From Rhizobium sp. 16-488-2b (GTDB taxonomy: Bacteria > Pseudomonadota > Alphaproteobacteria > Rhizobiales > Rhizobiaceae), in NCBI RefSeq assembly GCF_017741815.1, contig NZ_JAGHMF010000009.1, positions 1 to 64,000 on the forward strand: a DNA stretch of 64,000 nucleotides, given 5' to 3'. The notes under the pieces were generated by a model. It was not told where the DNA came from. It searched no databases and saw only the letters and a list, made by a program, of their open reading frames with translations. Below are positions 29,131 to 38,436 of the stretch, piece after piece. Made by a program: the position numbers and the translations under genes. Numbering within the stretch: position 1 is the stretch's first letter; each line of letters starts with the position of its first letter.

Positions 29131-29571
29131 ATGACCATGATCAAGCATCTGACAATTCTTGCCTCTGTTTCCCTGCTCGGCGCGCTCGCCTTCGCCACAC
29201 CGTCCTCGGCGCTCTCGATGAAAGAGTGCAGCGCCAAGTACAAGTCGGCGCAGGCGGATGGTTCCGCCAAGGACATCAAGTGGAACGACTTCCGCAAGGC
29301 GCAGTGCGGCCCGGATGCGACCGCCGAACCTGACGTTACGATGGCGACCGGCGCAGAGCCCGAGAAGCCGACGATGGACGCTCCCAAGGGCGTGACCTTC
29401 CCAACGGCGATTTCTCCCAAATACGCCAAGGAAACCCCCGGCAAGGGCCGCATGCACACCTGCGTCGATTCCTACCACACCAACAAGGACGCCAACACGC
29501 TGAACGGCCTGAAGTGGATCCAGAAGGGCGGCGGCTTCTACAGCCTCTGCAATGCCAAGCTGAAGGGCTGA
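29131..29571 (+). CDS. Small periplasmic protein with two Cys-containing repeats
   Basis: 146 aa with a Sec signal peptide (MTMIKHLTILASVSLLGALAFATPSSA). The mature protein holds two similar units: MKECSAKYKSAQ followed by KWNDFRKAQCG, and HTCVDSYHTNK followed by KWIQKGGGFYSLCN. Each has a Cys, an aromatic/Tyr position, a Lys-Trp and a final Cys, suggesting two disulfide-linked repeats. A Pro/Thr-rich linker joins them. Similar proteins are common in Rhizobiales, some labelled PsiF-like; the role is unknown. ATG 29131 or 29137, with TTGGAGGAATG upstream. Confidence 0.8.
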   Translation: MTMIKHLTILASVSLLGALAFATPSSALSMKECSAKYKSAQADGSAKDIKWNDFRKAQCGPDATAEPDVTMATGAEPEKPTMDAPKGVTFPTAISPKYAKETPGKGRMHTCVDSYHTNKDANTLNGLKWIQKGGGFYSLCNAKLKG

Positions 29572-29593
29572 TTTCGGATTAGCCGAACGTCCC

Positions 29594-29615
29594 CGGGACG
29601 GCATCCGCCGTCCCG
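29594..29615 (+). terminator. GC-rich hairpin after the Cys-repeat gene
   Basis: CGGGACGGC / GCCGTCCCG, nine pairs with a 4-base loop, 23 bases past the stop. No T tract, so it may be a stabiliser or a Rho-assisted terminator. Confidence 0.4.
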
Positions 29616-29679
29616 CCTGGCTGCTACGGCGAGGCGGGAAGGGCTTCGTTGCAACGGCTTTCCGGCGCTAGCCCCCTCT

Positions 29680-29865
29680 CGGCCGTCATGCTCGGTCTTG
29701 TGCCGAGCATCTGCCGGTCTCTCCATTTGCTCGACGGGAATGGACACTTGGCACCCGGCGGCCTCATTCATCGCCTTTGCTTCGTTCGCTCGGTTTGAGT
29801 AGCGCCGTTGCATTCCCGGCGGCGTGCTTAGATCCTCGGCACGTTGGCCGAGGATGACGCCGAGA
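29680..29865. repeat. RIME-like intergenic repeat with two palindromes
   Basis: Two hairpin units, ATGCTCGG-N7-CCGAGCAT (29688-29710) and ATCCTCGG-N8-CCGAGGAT (29832-29855), set in text of the form GTCATGCTCGG ... GGATGACGCC. This matches my memory of Rhizobium-specific intergenic mosaic elements (RIME). The region between the palindromes is longer than in the typical element of roughly 130 bp, so the copy may be a mosaic or carry an insertion. Confidence 0.6.
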
Positions 29866-29905
29866 GTGAGGAGGCGCCTTCGTTCCCAGGTTCCCACCGG
29901 GCATA

Positions 29906-29940
29906 GAAAAACCCGCCGCGGCTTTCGCCCGGCGGGTTTT
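29906..29940 (-). terminator. Rho-independent terminator of the aap operon
   Basis: AAAACCCGCCG / CGGCGGGTTTT with T/A runs on both flanks, 24 bases past the aapP stop. It would work in both directions, shielding the aap operon from the plus-strand side as well. Confidence 0.85.
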
Positions 29941-29963
29941 CATTGAGCGGTCCTGTCGCAGTC

Positions 29964-30737
29964 CTAGTGCAGGATCTGGCTGAGGAAGAGCTTGGTGCGC
30001 TCGTGCTGCGGGTTGTCGAAGAACTCGGCGGGCGAGTTCTGTTCGACGATCTGGCCCTGGTCCATGAAGATGACGCGGTTGGCGACCTGGCGGGCGAAGC
30101 CCATTTCGTGGGTCACGCACAGCATCGTCATACCTTCTTCGGCGAGACCGACCATGGTGTCTAGCACTTCCTTGATCATTTCAGGGTCGAGTGCCGAGGT
30201 CGGCTCGTCGAACAGCATGATCTTCGGGTTCATGCACAGCGAGCGGGCGATTGCCACGCGCTGCTGCTGACCACCGGAGAGCTGGCCCGGATACTTGTTG
30301 GCCTGCTCGGGGATCTTGACGCGCTTGAGGAAGTGCATGGCGATTTCTTCGGCCTGCTTCTTCGGCATCTTGCGCACCCAGATCGGCGCCAGCGTGCAGT
30401 TTTCCAGGATCGTCAGGTGCGGGAAGAGGTTGAAGTGCTGGAAGACCATGCCGACTTCGCGGCGCACTTCGTCGATCTTCTTCAGGTCGTTGGTCAGTTC
30501 CGTGCCATCGACGATGATCTGGCCCTTCTGGTGTTCTTCCAGGCGGTTGATACAACGGATCATCGTCGACTTGCCGGAACCCGAAGGGCCGGCGATGACG
30601 ATGCGCTCGCCGCGCATGACCTTCAGGTTGATGTCGCGCAGCACGTGGAAATCACCGTACCACTTGTTCATGCCGATGATCTCGATGGCAACATCGGTTG
30701 CCGACACGGTCATCTTTTTGGGTTGGGCTTCAGCCAT
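29964..30737 (-). CDS. aapP: General L-amino-acid ABC transporter, ATP-binding protein AapP
   Basis: 257 aa from ATG 30737; in-frame sequence further upstream overlaps aapM and is not part of it. Walker [10 protein letters not shown] (50-58), Q-loop in [12 protein letters not shown], signature LSGGQQQR (153-160), Walker B IMLFDEP (173-179) and switch His in [10 protein letters not shown]. It powers uptake of a broad range of L-amino acids by the AapQM permease with AapJ as receptor; in rhizobia Aap is important for amino acid cycling. Last gene of the operon, 17 bases after aapM, closed by a strong terminator. Confidence 0.96.
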   Translation of the reverse strand: MAEAQPKKMTVSATDVAIEIIGMNKWYGDFHVLRDINLKVMRGERIVIAGPSGSGKSTMIRCINRLEEHQKGQIIVDGTELTNDLKKIDEVRREVGMVFQHFNLFPHLTILENCTLAPIWVRKMPKKQAEEIAMHFLKRVKIPEQANKYPGQLSGGQQQRVAIARSLCMNPKIMLFDEPTSALDPEMIKEVLDTMVGLAEEGMTMLCVTHEMGFARQVANRVIFMDQGQIVEQNSPAEFFDNPQHERTKLFLSQILH

Positions 30738-30754
30738 GATTTTTCCCCTTGCTC

Positions 30755-31909
30755 TTATCGTTTGTGGCCAGTGTCGAGGTGGCGTTCCATGAAGTTTGAA
30801 TAGCGTGACATGCCGAAGCAGAAAAGCCAGAAAACGAAGCCCGCGAAGATCAGGCCGGTCAAAGGCGTCACGGCACTTGCCCAGTTGGCGTCCGAGAAGT
30901 TCAGGCGCACGATGTTCAACAGGTCGAACATGCCGATGATCGACACCAGCGACGTATCCTTGAACGTGCCGATGAAGGTGTTGACGATGCTGGGGATAAC
31001 CAGCTTGATCGCCTGCGGCATGATCACCAGCCGGGTCTTTTGCCAATAGCCGAGGCCGAGCGAATCCGCACCCTCGAACTGACCCTTCGGAATGGCCTGC
31101 AGACCGCCGCGGATGACTTCGGCCATATAGGCCGAGGTGAAGATCGACACCCCGATCAGCGCGCGCAGCAGCTTGTCGATGGTCCAGCCGGTCGGCAGGA
31201 ACAGCGGCAGCATGACGCTTGCCATGAAGAGGACGGTGATCAGCGGCACGCCGCGGACGATTTCGATGAAGGCCACGCAGACCATGCGGATGACCGGCAT
31301 CTTCGATCGCCGCCCGAGCGCGAGCAGGATGCCGCAGGGGAAGGAGACCGCGATGCTGACGAAGGACAGGATCAGCGTCACCATCAGGCCGCCCCAGAGC
31401 GACGTTTCGACGACCTCAAGACCGAAGCCGCCGTAAAGCAGCCAGAAGGACACGACCGGCAGCACGAGGAACAGCAGGATGGCGTTCAAGCCCTTGCGCG
31501 GCACTGACGGGATCAGCATCGGCACCAGCAGTGCCACGAACAGGATGCCGACGATGGTCGGGCGCCAGCGGTCGCTGATCGGATAGCGGCCGAAGATGAA
31601 CTGGTCGTACTTGGCCTGCACGAAGGCCCAGCAGGCGCCGCTCCAGCCCTCGGGCTGAACGCCGCCCTGCACGGTCGTTGCGCAGAAGGTGCGGTCGGGA
31701 CCGGACCAGACGGCCTGAATGAACAGCCAGTTGACGATGTGCGGCACCGCCCAGAGGATGAGCGCCAGCGCAAGCACCGTCAGCACGACGTCTTTCGGCG
31801 TCGCCAGAAGGTTCTTGCGGACCCAGGCGGTGACGCCCTTTTCTCCCGCCGGAGCGGGTTCTGGCGACAGCATGGTGGTTCTGACGAAAGAGTTCTTGGA
31901 TACGGACAT
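30755..31909 (-). CDS. aapM: General L-amino-acid ABC transporter, permease AapM
   Basis: 384 aa inner-membrane permease with a long N-terminal segment, a large periplasmic loop ([16 protein letters not shown]) and the ABC-permease EAA-type loop in the second half: [20 protein letters not shown], followed by [19 protein letters not shown]. Length is typical of AapM, longer than ordinary polar amino acid permeases. It lies 4 bases after aapQ, so tightly cotranscribed, and forms the heterodimeric channel with AapQ. Confidence 0.96.
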   Translation of the reverse strand: MSVSKNSFVRTTMLSPEPAPAGEKGVTAWVRKNLLATPKDVVLTVLALALILWAVPHIVNWLFIQAVWSGPDRTFCATTVQGGVQPEGWSGACWAFVQAKYDQFIFGRYPISDRWRPTIVGILFVALLVPMLIPSVPRKGLNAILLFLVLPVVSFWLLYGGFGLEVVETSLWGGLMVTLILSFVSIAVSFPCGILLALGRRSKMPVIRMVCVAFIEIVRGVPLITVLFMASVMLPLFLPTGWTIDKLLRALIGVSIFTSAYMAEVIRGGLQAIPKGQFEGADSLGLGYWQKTRLVIMPQAIKLVIPSIVNTFIGTFKDTSLVSIIGMFDLLNIVRLNFSDANWASAVTPLTGLIFAGFVFWLFCFGMSRYSNFMERHLDTGHKR

Positions 31910-31913
31910 CGTA

Positions 31914-33119
31914 TTATCTCTCCACCAGGGCCATCTTGGCGTTGAACCAGTTCATGAACAGCGAGGTGAGGATGCTCAGTCCAAGGTAGATGATACCCCA
32001 GATGCAGACAATCTCGATCGCCTGACCGCTCTGGTTCATGATGGTGCCGCCGACCGCGACGAGGTCCGAGAAGCCGATGGCGATGGCCAGCGACGAGTTC
32101 TTGGTGAGGTTCAGATACTGGCTCGTCAGCGGCGGAATGATGATGCGCATGGCCTGCGGCACGACGACGAGGCGCGTGACGCTGGAGGGATGCAGACCAA
32201 GCGCGCCGGCCGCTTCCGACTGGCCCTTCGGCACGCCCCGGATACCGCCGCGAACGATCTCCGCGATGAAGGATGCGGTGTAGAAGGACAGCGCCAGGAA
32301 CAGCGACATGAACTCAGGCCCGACGACCGAGCCGCCGGTGAGGTTGAACTTGCCGGCAACGGGAATGTCGAAGGACATCGGCAGTCCCGATGCCAGGAAG
32401 GCCACGACGGGCAGGCCGACGATGAGCCCGATCGACACCCAGATGGTGTGGAACGGCTTGCCGGTGGCCGCCTGCCGCTTGTGCGCCCAGCGCGCCATGA
32501 AGATGACGGCGATGATCGCGATCACGAAGGCAGCCAGCACCGCGAGCATGCCGCTCTCGAAGATCGGGCGAGGGAAGGCCAGGCCGCGATTGTTGAGGAA
32601 CATGCTGAACGGCAGATGCAGTGATTCACGCGGCTGCGGCAGAACGGCGAGGACGCCGGAATACCAGAAGAAGATGACGAGCAGCGGCGGGATATTGCGG
32701 AACACCTCGACATAGATCTGGCACAGCTTGGCGATCAGCCAGTTGTGCGACAGGCGCCCGATGCCGACGATGAAGCCGATGATGGTCGCCGTGATGATGC
32801 CGGTGATTGCCACCAGCATGGTGTTGAGGATGCCGACGACAAGCGCGCGTCCGTAGGTCGAATCGCTGGTGTAGGAGATCAGCGACTGGCCGATTTCGAA
32901 GCCGGCGCGGCCGCGCAGGAAGCCGAAGCCCGAGGCCGTGTTGCTGCGTGCGAGGTTGGCCGCGGTGTTGTGCGCGATCCACCAGACGAGGCCGACGAGT
33001 GCGACGACGGTGAGAACCTGGAAGAAGATGCCCCGATATTTCGGGTCGTTGAGTACGGACCGGTAGTTCCAGCCGTTTTCGGATATGGGTGTGGTGTGAG
33101 CCGCCTCTTGCTGCGCCAT
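31914..33119 (-). CDS. aapQ: General L-amino-acid ABC transporter, permease AapQ
   Basis: 401 aa, around eight hydrophobic segments, with the EAA-type motif [20 protein letters not shown] followed by [19 protein letters not shown] near the C-terminus. The ATG at 33119 follows AAAGGCTCGGC. The gene is separated from aapJ by 97 bases holding a strong hairpin, a usual arrangement for making more receptor than permease. Permease partner of AapM. Confidence 0.96.
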   Translation of the reverse strand: MAQQEAAHTTPISENGWNYRSVLNDPKYRGIFFQVLTVVALVGLVWWIAHNTAANLARSNTASGFGFLRGRAGFEIGQSLISYTSDSTYGRALVVGILNTMLVAITGIITATIIGFIVGIGRLSHNWLIAKLCQIYVEVFRNIPPLLVIFFWYSGVLAVLPQPRESLHLPFSMFLNNRGLAFPRPIFESGMLAVLAAFVIAIIAVIFMARWAHKRQAATGKPFHTIWVSIGLIVGLPVVAFLASGLPMSFDIPVAGKFNLTGGSVVGPEFMSLFLALSFYTASFIAEIVRGGIRGVPKGQSEAAGALGLHPSSVTRLVVVPQAMRIIIPPLTSQYLNLTKNSSLAIAIGFSDLVAVGGTIMNQSGQAIEIVCIWGIIYLGLSILTSLFMNWFNAKMALVER

Positions 33120-33170
33120 GCCGAGCCTTTCCCCTGTGTGCCCCTTTTAGGGCTTTTCTTTTTTGGAAGA

Positions 33171-33197
33171 CGGAAAGGCGGCTTGGCCGCCTTTCCG
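33171..33197 (-). other. Strong hairpin between aapJ and aapQ
   Basis: CGGAAAGGCGGC / GCCGCCTTTCCG, twelve perfect pairs around a 3-base loop, 20 bases after the aapJ stop. The minus-strand sequence after it is A-rich rather than T-rich. It therefore probably protects the aapJ message from 3' decay and lets aapJ be more abundant than the downstream genes. Confidence 0.65.
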
Positions 33198-33216
33198 GGC
33201 TTTCATAAGGGGCCGA

Positions 33217-34242
33217 TTAGCGGACCGGAGGTGCGTACTGGATGCCGCCCTTGTTCCACAGCGCGTTCAGGCCGCGAGCGATCTTCAGCGGGCTGCCCTG
33301 GCCGATGTTGCGCTCGAAGATTTCGCCGTAGTTGCCGACGCCCTTGATGACGTTTGCAGCCCAGTCGTTGGTGAGACCGAGATCGGTGCCGATCTTGGTG
33401 TCAGCCTCGGAGCCGAGGAAGCGCTTGATGTCTGGGTTCGGCGAGTTCTTCATCTCGTCGACGTTGGCCTGGGTGATGCCGAACTCTTCAGCATTGATCA
33501 GCGCGTAAGCCGTCCAGGAAACGATGTCGAACCACTGGTCGTCGCCCTGGCGAACGGCCGGGCCGAGCGGCTCCTTGGAGATGATCTCAGGCAGGATCAT
33601 GTGCTCGTCGGGGTTCTTCAGCGTCAGACGCAGCGAGTAGAGGCCGGACTGGTCGGTGGTGTAGACGTCGCAACGGCCCGAATCATAGGCTGCGTTGACT
33701 TCCTCGAGCTTTTCGAAAACCACCGGATTGTACTGCAGGTTGTTGGCCTTGAAGTAGTCGGCGAGGTTGAGCTCGGTCGTGGTGCCGGACTGTACGCAGA
33801 TGGCCGCGCCCGAAAGCTCGAGAGCCGACTTCACGTTCAGGCTCTTGCGAACCATGAAGCCCTGGCCATCATAATAGGTGACCGGGCGGAAGTTGAAGCC
33901 GAGAGCGGTGTCGCGGTTGATGGTCCACGTCGTGTTACGCGACAGGACGTCGATTTCGCCGGACTGCAGCGCCGTGAAGCGCTCCTTGGCGTTGGTCGGC
34001 GTGTACTTCACCTTGGTCGGATCGCCGAAGACGGCGGATGCAACGGCCTTGCAGAAATCGACGTCGAAACCGGCCCAGTTGCCGGAAGCGTCAGGTGCCG
34101 CGAAACCGGTCAGACCGGTGTTGACGCCGCACTGAACGAACCCTTTTGCTTTTACGTCCCCGAGCGTCGTCGCCGAAGCTGCCGAAGCGCCAAGTGCGAA
34201 GACTGCTGCGCCAATGGCGACCGACAGAAGCTTAATCTTCAT
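33217..34242 (-). CDS. aapJ: General L-amino-acid-binding periplasmic protein AapJ
   Basis: 341 aa from ATG 34242 (a TTG nine bases upstream is possible). A Sec signal peptide MKIKLLSVAIGAAVFALGASAASA precedes a polar-amino-acid-binding fold: VQCGVNTGLTGFAAPDASGN at the mature N-terminus, then FDVDFCKAVASAVFGD, VLSRNTTWT and SGTTTELNLADYF. It captures L-amino acids in the periplasm and delivers them to AapQM. First gene of aapJQMP, divergent from metC. Confidence 0.97.
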   Translation of the reverse strand: MKIKLLSVAIGAAVFALGASAASATTLGDVKAKGFVQCGVNTGLTGFAAPDASGNWAGFDVDFCKAVASAVFGDPTKVKYTPTNAKERFTALQSGEIDVLSRNTTWTINRDTALGFNFRPVTYYDGQGFMVRKSLNVKSALELSGAAICVQSGTTTELNLADYFKANNLQYNPVVFEKLEEVNAAYDSGRCDVYTTDQSGLYSLRLTLKNPDEHMILPEIISKEPLGPAVRQGDDQWFDIVSWTAYALINAEEFGITQANVDEMKNSPNPDIKRFLGSEADTKIGTDLGLTNDWAANVIKGVGNYGEIFERNIGQGSPLKIARGLNALWNKGGIQYAPPVR

Positions 34243-34621
34243 TTTTCCCAACCTTTTTCCGTTATCTTTTGTTTATTGTGGGAGCGCCGGCAGAAGCATG
34301 CAGACCCCCCAAAAGACCCGACACCCTCCCGGCGCGAGTTGGTCTATCACAGTCGGAAATGTCACCACGGTCAAGTCTCGCGCCACAAGATTGCGTGATA
34401 TTTCGGCAATTTGCTAAGCGCGGCTCACAAAATGAGCAATTGATTACCCAAAAGGCAGTGTTTGGCGAAAAAAATCGCGTAAACTTACTGATATATCTGG
34501 ATAATTGCCGTACCGTCCGGTTCTCTTGGTCGACTTTACGTTACGTGAGCGGGGTTGACCACGCCTCGGGAGAGGTCCAAGACTTCGGCAAAGTGCGTTC
34601 ATTCCAAAGGCTTAATTAGAC
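34243..34621. other. Divergent aapJ-metC control region
   Basis: 379 bases with no gene. The side nearest metC is AT-richer, and a long A run (GGCGAAAAAAATCGCG) lies near 34465. I found no convincing sigma54 (GG-N10-GC) element and no SAM-II-type riboswitch before metC. Both promoters must lie here. Confidence 0.5.
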
Positions 34622-35812
34622 ATGACAGATAGAGACGGCCTGCTTCAAAACGCCGGCATCAATACCCGCCTTTCGCATATCGGCAATGACCCTTCCGACT
34701 ATCATGGCTTCGTCAATCCGCCCGTCGTGCACGCGTCCACGGTGCTGTTTCCGAACGCCAAGGCGATGGATCAGCGGGCGCAGAAATACACCTACGGAAC
34801 ACGCGGAACGCCGACCACCGATGCTCTTTGCGAAGCGATAGACGCGCTTGAGGGATCGGCCGGAACGATCCTGGTTCCGTCGGGTCTCGCCGCCGTCACC
34901 GTGCCGTTCCTGGCTTTCTTGTCGTCGGGCGATCATGCGCTGGTGGTCGATTCGGTCTATGGCCCGACCCGCCACTTCTGCGACGCGATGCTGAAGCGCC
35001 TCGGCGTTTCCGTCGAATATTACGATCCGGCGATCGGCGTCGGCATCGAAACGCTGATCAAGCCGAACACGAAGCTGGTGCACACCGAGGCGCCGGGGTC
35101 CAACACCTTCGAGATGCAGGATATCCCGGCCATTGCCGCGATCGCCCACAAGCATGGCGCGGTGGTGACGATGGACAATACCTGGGCGACACCTGTCTAT
35201 TTCCGCCCGCTCGATTACGGCGTCGACATCTCGATCCATGCGGCGACGAAATATCCGTCGGGCCATTCCGATATTCTGATGGGCACGGTGTCGGCCAATG
35301 CCAAGCATTGGGAGCAGCTGCACGAGGCCAACATCACGCTCGGCATCTGCGGCGCTCCTGACGATGCCTACCAGATCCTGCGTGGCCTGCGCACCATGGG
35401 CGTGCGCCTCGAGCGTCACTACGAAAGCGCGCTCACCATTGCCAAATGGCTGGAAGGCCACGAAGACGTGGCCGCCGTGCTGCATCCGGCGCTGCCGAGC
35501 TTCCCGGGCCACGATCTCTGGAAGCGTGACTTCAAGGGCGCCAGCGGCATCTTCTCCTTCGTGCTGAAGGCAGATGGCCCGGCCGCCTTCAAACCGAAGG
35601 CGCATGCCTTCCTCGATGCGCTGAGGATCTTCGGTCTCGGCTGGTCCTGGGGTGGCTTCGAGAGCCTGGCGGTCCACGTCAACCTGAACGACCGCCGCGT
35701 CACCAGGGCGCCGACCGAGGGTCCGGTGATCCGCCTGCAGATCGGTCTGGAGGACGTCGCCGATATCAAGCTCGATATCGAGCGCGGCTTCGCTGCCGCC
35801 AAGACGGCCTGA
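34622..35812 (+). CDS. metC: Cystathionine beta-lyase
   Basis: 396 aa, Cys/Met-metabolism PLP enzyme. It cleaves cystathionine to homocysteine, pyruvate and ammonia in methionine synthesis. Seen: KYTYGTRGTPTTDAL near the N-terminus, the cofactor segment TMDNTWATPVYF and the Schiff-base Lys in SIHAATKYPSGHSD (about residue 210). C-terminal LGWSWGGFESLA is typical of MetC rather than gamma-synthases. Divergent from aapJ as remembered for Rhizobium leguminosarum; its 3' end is 12 bases from the convergent monooxygenase. Confidence 0.95.
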   Translation: MTDRDGLLQNAGINTRLSHIGNDPSDYHGFVNPPVVHASTVLFPNAKAMDQRAQKYTYGTRGTPTTDALCEAIDALEGSAGTILVPSGLAAVTVPFLAFLSSGDHALVVDSVYGPTRHFCDAMLKRLGVSVEYYDPAIGVGIETLIKPNTKLVHTEAPGSNTFEMQDIPAIAAIAHKHGAVVTMDNTWATPVYFRPLDYGVDISIHAATKYPSGHSDILMGTVSANAKHWEQLHEANITLGICGAPDDAYQILRGLRTMGVRLERHYESALTIAKWLEGHEDVAAVLHPALPSFPGHDLWKRDFKGASGIFSFVLKADGPAAFKPKAHAFLDALRIFGLGWSWGGFESLAVHVNLNDRRVTRAPTEGPVIRLQIGLEDVADIKLDIERGFAAAKTA

Positions 35813-35824
35813 TCAGCGGCGCTG

Positions 35825-36976
35825 TCAGTCCATCGCGCGATAAGCGTAGATCCAGTCAAGATCCGCCGCGAGACTTTGCGGCGGCTTCAGCGAGAGAACG
35901 ATATCACGCCCGATCCGGAATGGACCGCGGGCGTGATAGACGAACTGGTTGAACGCGCCGCGTTGGCGCAGCCTGTTCACGCGCGGCACGCGATGGGCTT
36001 CGAAGAGCGGCAGCGCTTCGGAAACAGGGCGCTTGGCCAGGAACGACGCCAGCTCGTAGGCGTCTTCGATCGCCATCGCGGCGCCTTGTGCGGCAAACGG
36101 CATCATCGCATGCGCCGCATCACCGATCAGCACCGTATCGCGGTCGTTCTGCCACTTGCCGCGCGTCGCCTCGTAAAGCGGCCAGAAGGTCATCTCACCG
36201 GATTTTTCGAATAGTGTCAGCAACGCCGGGTTCCAGCGCGAGAAGCGGGCGAGCAACTGTTGGCGCTGCGCCTGCGTTGGCTGCGCCAGCCACTCGCGCG
36301 CGGCTGCGTGGCCAGTGGTGATCGCCACCATGTTGAAGCAGTCGGTCTCGCGCAGCGGGTAGGCCACCAGATGCGCCAATGGCCCGAGAAAGGCTGAAAC
36401 GCTCTCGCGGTTGAGAATGCCCCGCGCATCCGCCGCCGATACGGTGAAGCGATAGGCGATGTTGCCGGAAAAGCGCGAGGAGGGGCTGTCGGCGACAAGG
36501 TCGCGCGTCTTAGACCAGACGCCATCGGCGCCGATGATCACGCCGCCGGCGCGGGTGATCGCGGCGATGTCGCCGCTTTCGATGCGCGAGCCGAGATGAA
36601 GCGTGCAGAGCGGATTGTCTTTGACGGCCGTAAGCAGTGCGCCTTGCAGGCTGGTGCGATGCAGCACCCCGTAGGGTGCTTCCCAGCGAGCGCGGGCGGC
36701 GGGGCCCGACGGCACGGCGGCCAACTCATGTAGGGTAGTGCCGGAGATCAGGCGAATGTTGTTCGGCTCGAGCCAGATCGGCGTCAACAGGTCGAGAACA
36801 CCGAGCTTGTCGAGGATGCGCGATGCATTGGGCGATATCTGCAGCCCGGCGCCCACCTCGGTCAGCTCAGGCGCCTGTTCGAAGATCTCGGAGCGAATGC
36901 CATGCCTGGCGAGTGCCAGCGCCGCCGTCAGACCAGCGACGCCCGCTCCGATAATAGCGGCATGTTCGACCGACAT
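35825..36976 (-). CDS. FAD-dependent aromatic-ring monooxygenase (salicylate hydroxylase-like)
   Basis: 383 aa. The group A flavin hydroxylase motifs are present: dinucleotide-binding GAGVAGLTAALALA (about 11-24), the DG motif in VIIGADGVWSKT (about 150) and the second FAD motif VLIGDAAHAMMPFAAQGA (about 275-292). The sequence is close to salicylate or 3-hydroxybenzoate hydroxylases, but no ring-cleavage or transport genes are adjacent, so the substrate is open. The gene is followed upstream on the same strand by the small zinc-finger gene (43-base gap) and may share its transcript. Confidence 0.88.
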   Translation of the reverse strand: MSVEHAAIIGAGVAGLTAALALARHGIRSEIFEQAPELTEVGAGLQISPNASRILDKLGVLDLLTPIWLEPNNIRLISGTTLHELAAVPSGPAARARWEAPYGVLHRTSLQGALLTAVKDNPLCTLHLGSRIESGDIAAITRAGGVIIGADGVWSKTRDLVADSPSSRFSGNIAYRFTVSAADARGILNRESVSAFLGPLAHLVAYPLRETDCFNMVAITTGHAAAREWLAQPTQAQRQQLLARFSRWNPALLTLFEKSGEMTFWPLYEATRGKWQNDRDTVLIGDAAHAMMPFAAQGAAMAIEDAYELASFLAKRPVSEALPLFEAHRVPRVNRLRQRGAFNQFVYHARGPFRIGRDIVLSLKPPQSLAADLDWIYAYRAMD

Positions 36977-37019
36977 GGTCGATCCAATCTGTGTTTCGGT
37001 GAATTAAGCGACGTGTGAC

Positions 37020-37265
37020 TTAGGCGACCTGGAAGTGGAAGACGCAACCGGCCGGGTTCGTCTGGGTGGCCTTCAGTGCGCCGTTGAAGCGGTAGAGGGT
37101 CGAGCAGTAGGAACAGACCTTCTCGTTCTCGTCGCCCATGTCGATGAAAATATGCGGGTGGTCGTAGGGAACGGAGGCGCCGGTGCACATGAATTCCTTC
37201 ACGCCGACTTCGATGACACGGTGTCCGCCGTCGTTCTGGAAGTGAGGGATATTGTGACCGGCCAT
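37020..37265 (-). CDS. CHCC-type zinc-finger protein (NDUFS6-like)
   Basis: 81 aa. The C-x-H-x-C-x2-C pattern of zf-CHCC is clear: FMCTGAS, then DHPHIFIDMG, then VCSYCSTLYRF. This is the alphaproteobacterial relative of the 13-kDa accessory subunit of mitochondrial complex I, a zinc-binding assembly factor. It lies away from the nuo genes, as usual. ATG 37265 follows GGAGATCCCTC. Confidence 0.9.
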   Translation of the reverse strand: MAGHNIPHFQNDGGHRVIEVGVKEFMCTGASVPYDHPHIFIDMGDENEKVCSYCSTLYRFNGALKATQTNPAGCVFHFQVA

Positions 37266-37450
37266 GAGGGATCTCCGAATGCCTTTGAAAACGTGCGCAC
37301 CTTATAGTGCGTCGCCGGAAATGTGTCGAGCCAAAGGAGAGGCGCGCCCGATAGTTTTTGGAGGCGCGTTTGGGCGTGCTTTTTGATTGGGGCAGGGGTT
37401 CCCGTCAGCGGCCCGATAAAATATGGTCCCGGCAAAACAGGACTGCCCCG

Positions 37451-38236
37451 ATGAACTTGAATACGCCTGCCTTTTCGACCTTCGTGCACGACGGCCTCAA
37501 CCTTTCCTATTTCGACGATGGAAATCCCGAGGGACCGCCGGTACTGCTCATCCACGGCTTCGCCTCCACCGCCAGCGTCAATTGGGTCTACCCGGGCTGG
37601 CTGAAGACGCTGGGCGAGGCCGGATACCGGGTGATCGCGATGGACAATAGAGGCCACGGCGCAAGCGATAAACCGCATGATTCCGAAGCCTATCGCCCGT
37701 GGATCATGGCGGCTGATTCCATCGCATTGCTCGATCATCTCGGCATCCCGGAAGCCAACCTCATCGGCTATTCGATGGGCGCCCGCATCTCGGTCTTCGC
37801 GGCGCTCAGCAGGCCCGATCGCGTCCGCTCGCTGGTACTTGGCGGCCTCGGCATCGGCATGACCGATGGTGTCGGCGATTGGGACCCGATCGCAGACGCG
37901 CTTCTCGCACCGTCGATTGATGGCGTCACCCATGCCCGCGGCCGCATGTTCCGCGCCTTCGCCGAGCAGACGAAGAGCGACCGCCAGGCGCTCGCCGCCT
38001 GCATCAGGGGCTCGCGCGATCTGGTCGAACGCAGCGACATGGCAAAGATCGAGGCGCCGACGCTGGTCGCCGTCGGAACCAAGGACGATATCGCCGGTTC
38101 CCCGCAGGAACTGGCGGCGCTGATGCCGGATGCCCGCGCGCTCGATATCCCCGGCCGCGACCACATGCTTGCCGTCGGCGACAAGGTTTTCAAGGCGGCC
38201 GTTCTCGACTTTTATGCGGAACTCTCCGATCGGTGA
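37451..38236 (+). CDS. Cytoplasmic alpha/beta hydrolase
   Basis: 261 aa from ATG 37451 (MNLNTPAFSTF); upstream in-frame sequence is non-conserved. Oxyanion HG motif in LLIHGFASTASVNW, the RGHG turn in MDNRGHGASDKP, nucleophile elbow GYSMGAR (Ser about 108), acid in VGTKDDIAGS (about 210) and His in GRDHMLAV (about 237). It belongs to the large esterase/haloperoxidase-like group; substrate unknown. No signal peptide. Divergent from the zinc-finger gene. Confidence 0.88.
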   Translation: MNLNTPAFSTFVHDGLNLSYFDDGNPEGPPVLLIHGFASTASVNWVYPGWLKTLGEAGYRVIAMDNRGHGASDKPHDSEAYRPWIMAADSIALLDHLGIPEANLIGYSMGARISVFAALSRPDRVRSLVLGGLGIGMTDGVGDWDPIADALLAPSIDGVTHARGRMFRAFAEQTKSDRQALAACIRGSRDLVERSDMAKIEAPTLVAVGTKDDIAGSPQELAALMPDARALDIPGRDHMLAVGDKVFKAAVLDFYAELSDR

Positions 38237-38436
38237 CATCAGGGGCGGGCGCGCAAGGGCGATCGTTCACCAAAATGCGGAAATAGCGAAAAGCTGTTTC
38301 CGCCGCCCCATTTATATCAGCCGGATTTTGCCCTATATAGGGTGACACTCAAGCGCCAGTGGCGTGGCCGGATCGCGCGATCCGGCCGGAATACAATGCC
38401 CGGATGGAATGCCATTCGGAAGACAAGGAGACCTCG

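Noticed and set aside
34252..34621. SAM-II type riboswitch before metC
   Set aside because: The conserved pseudoknot core was not found in the leader; no SAM riboswitch signature is visible.
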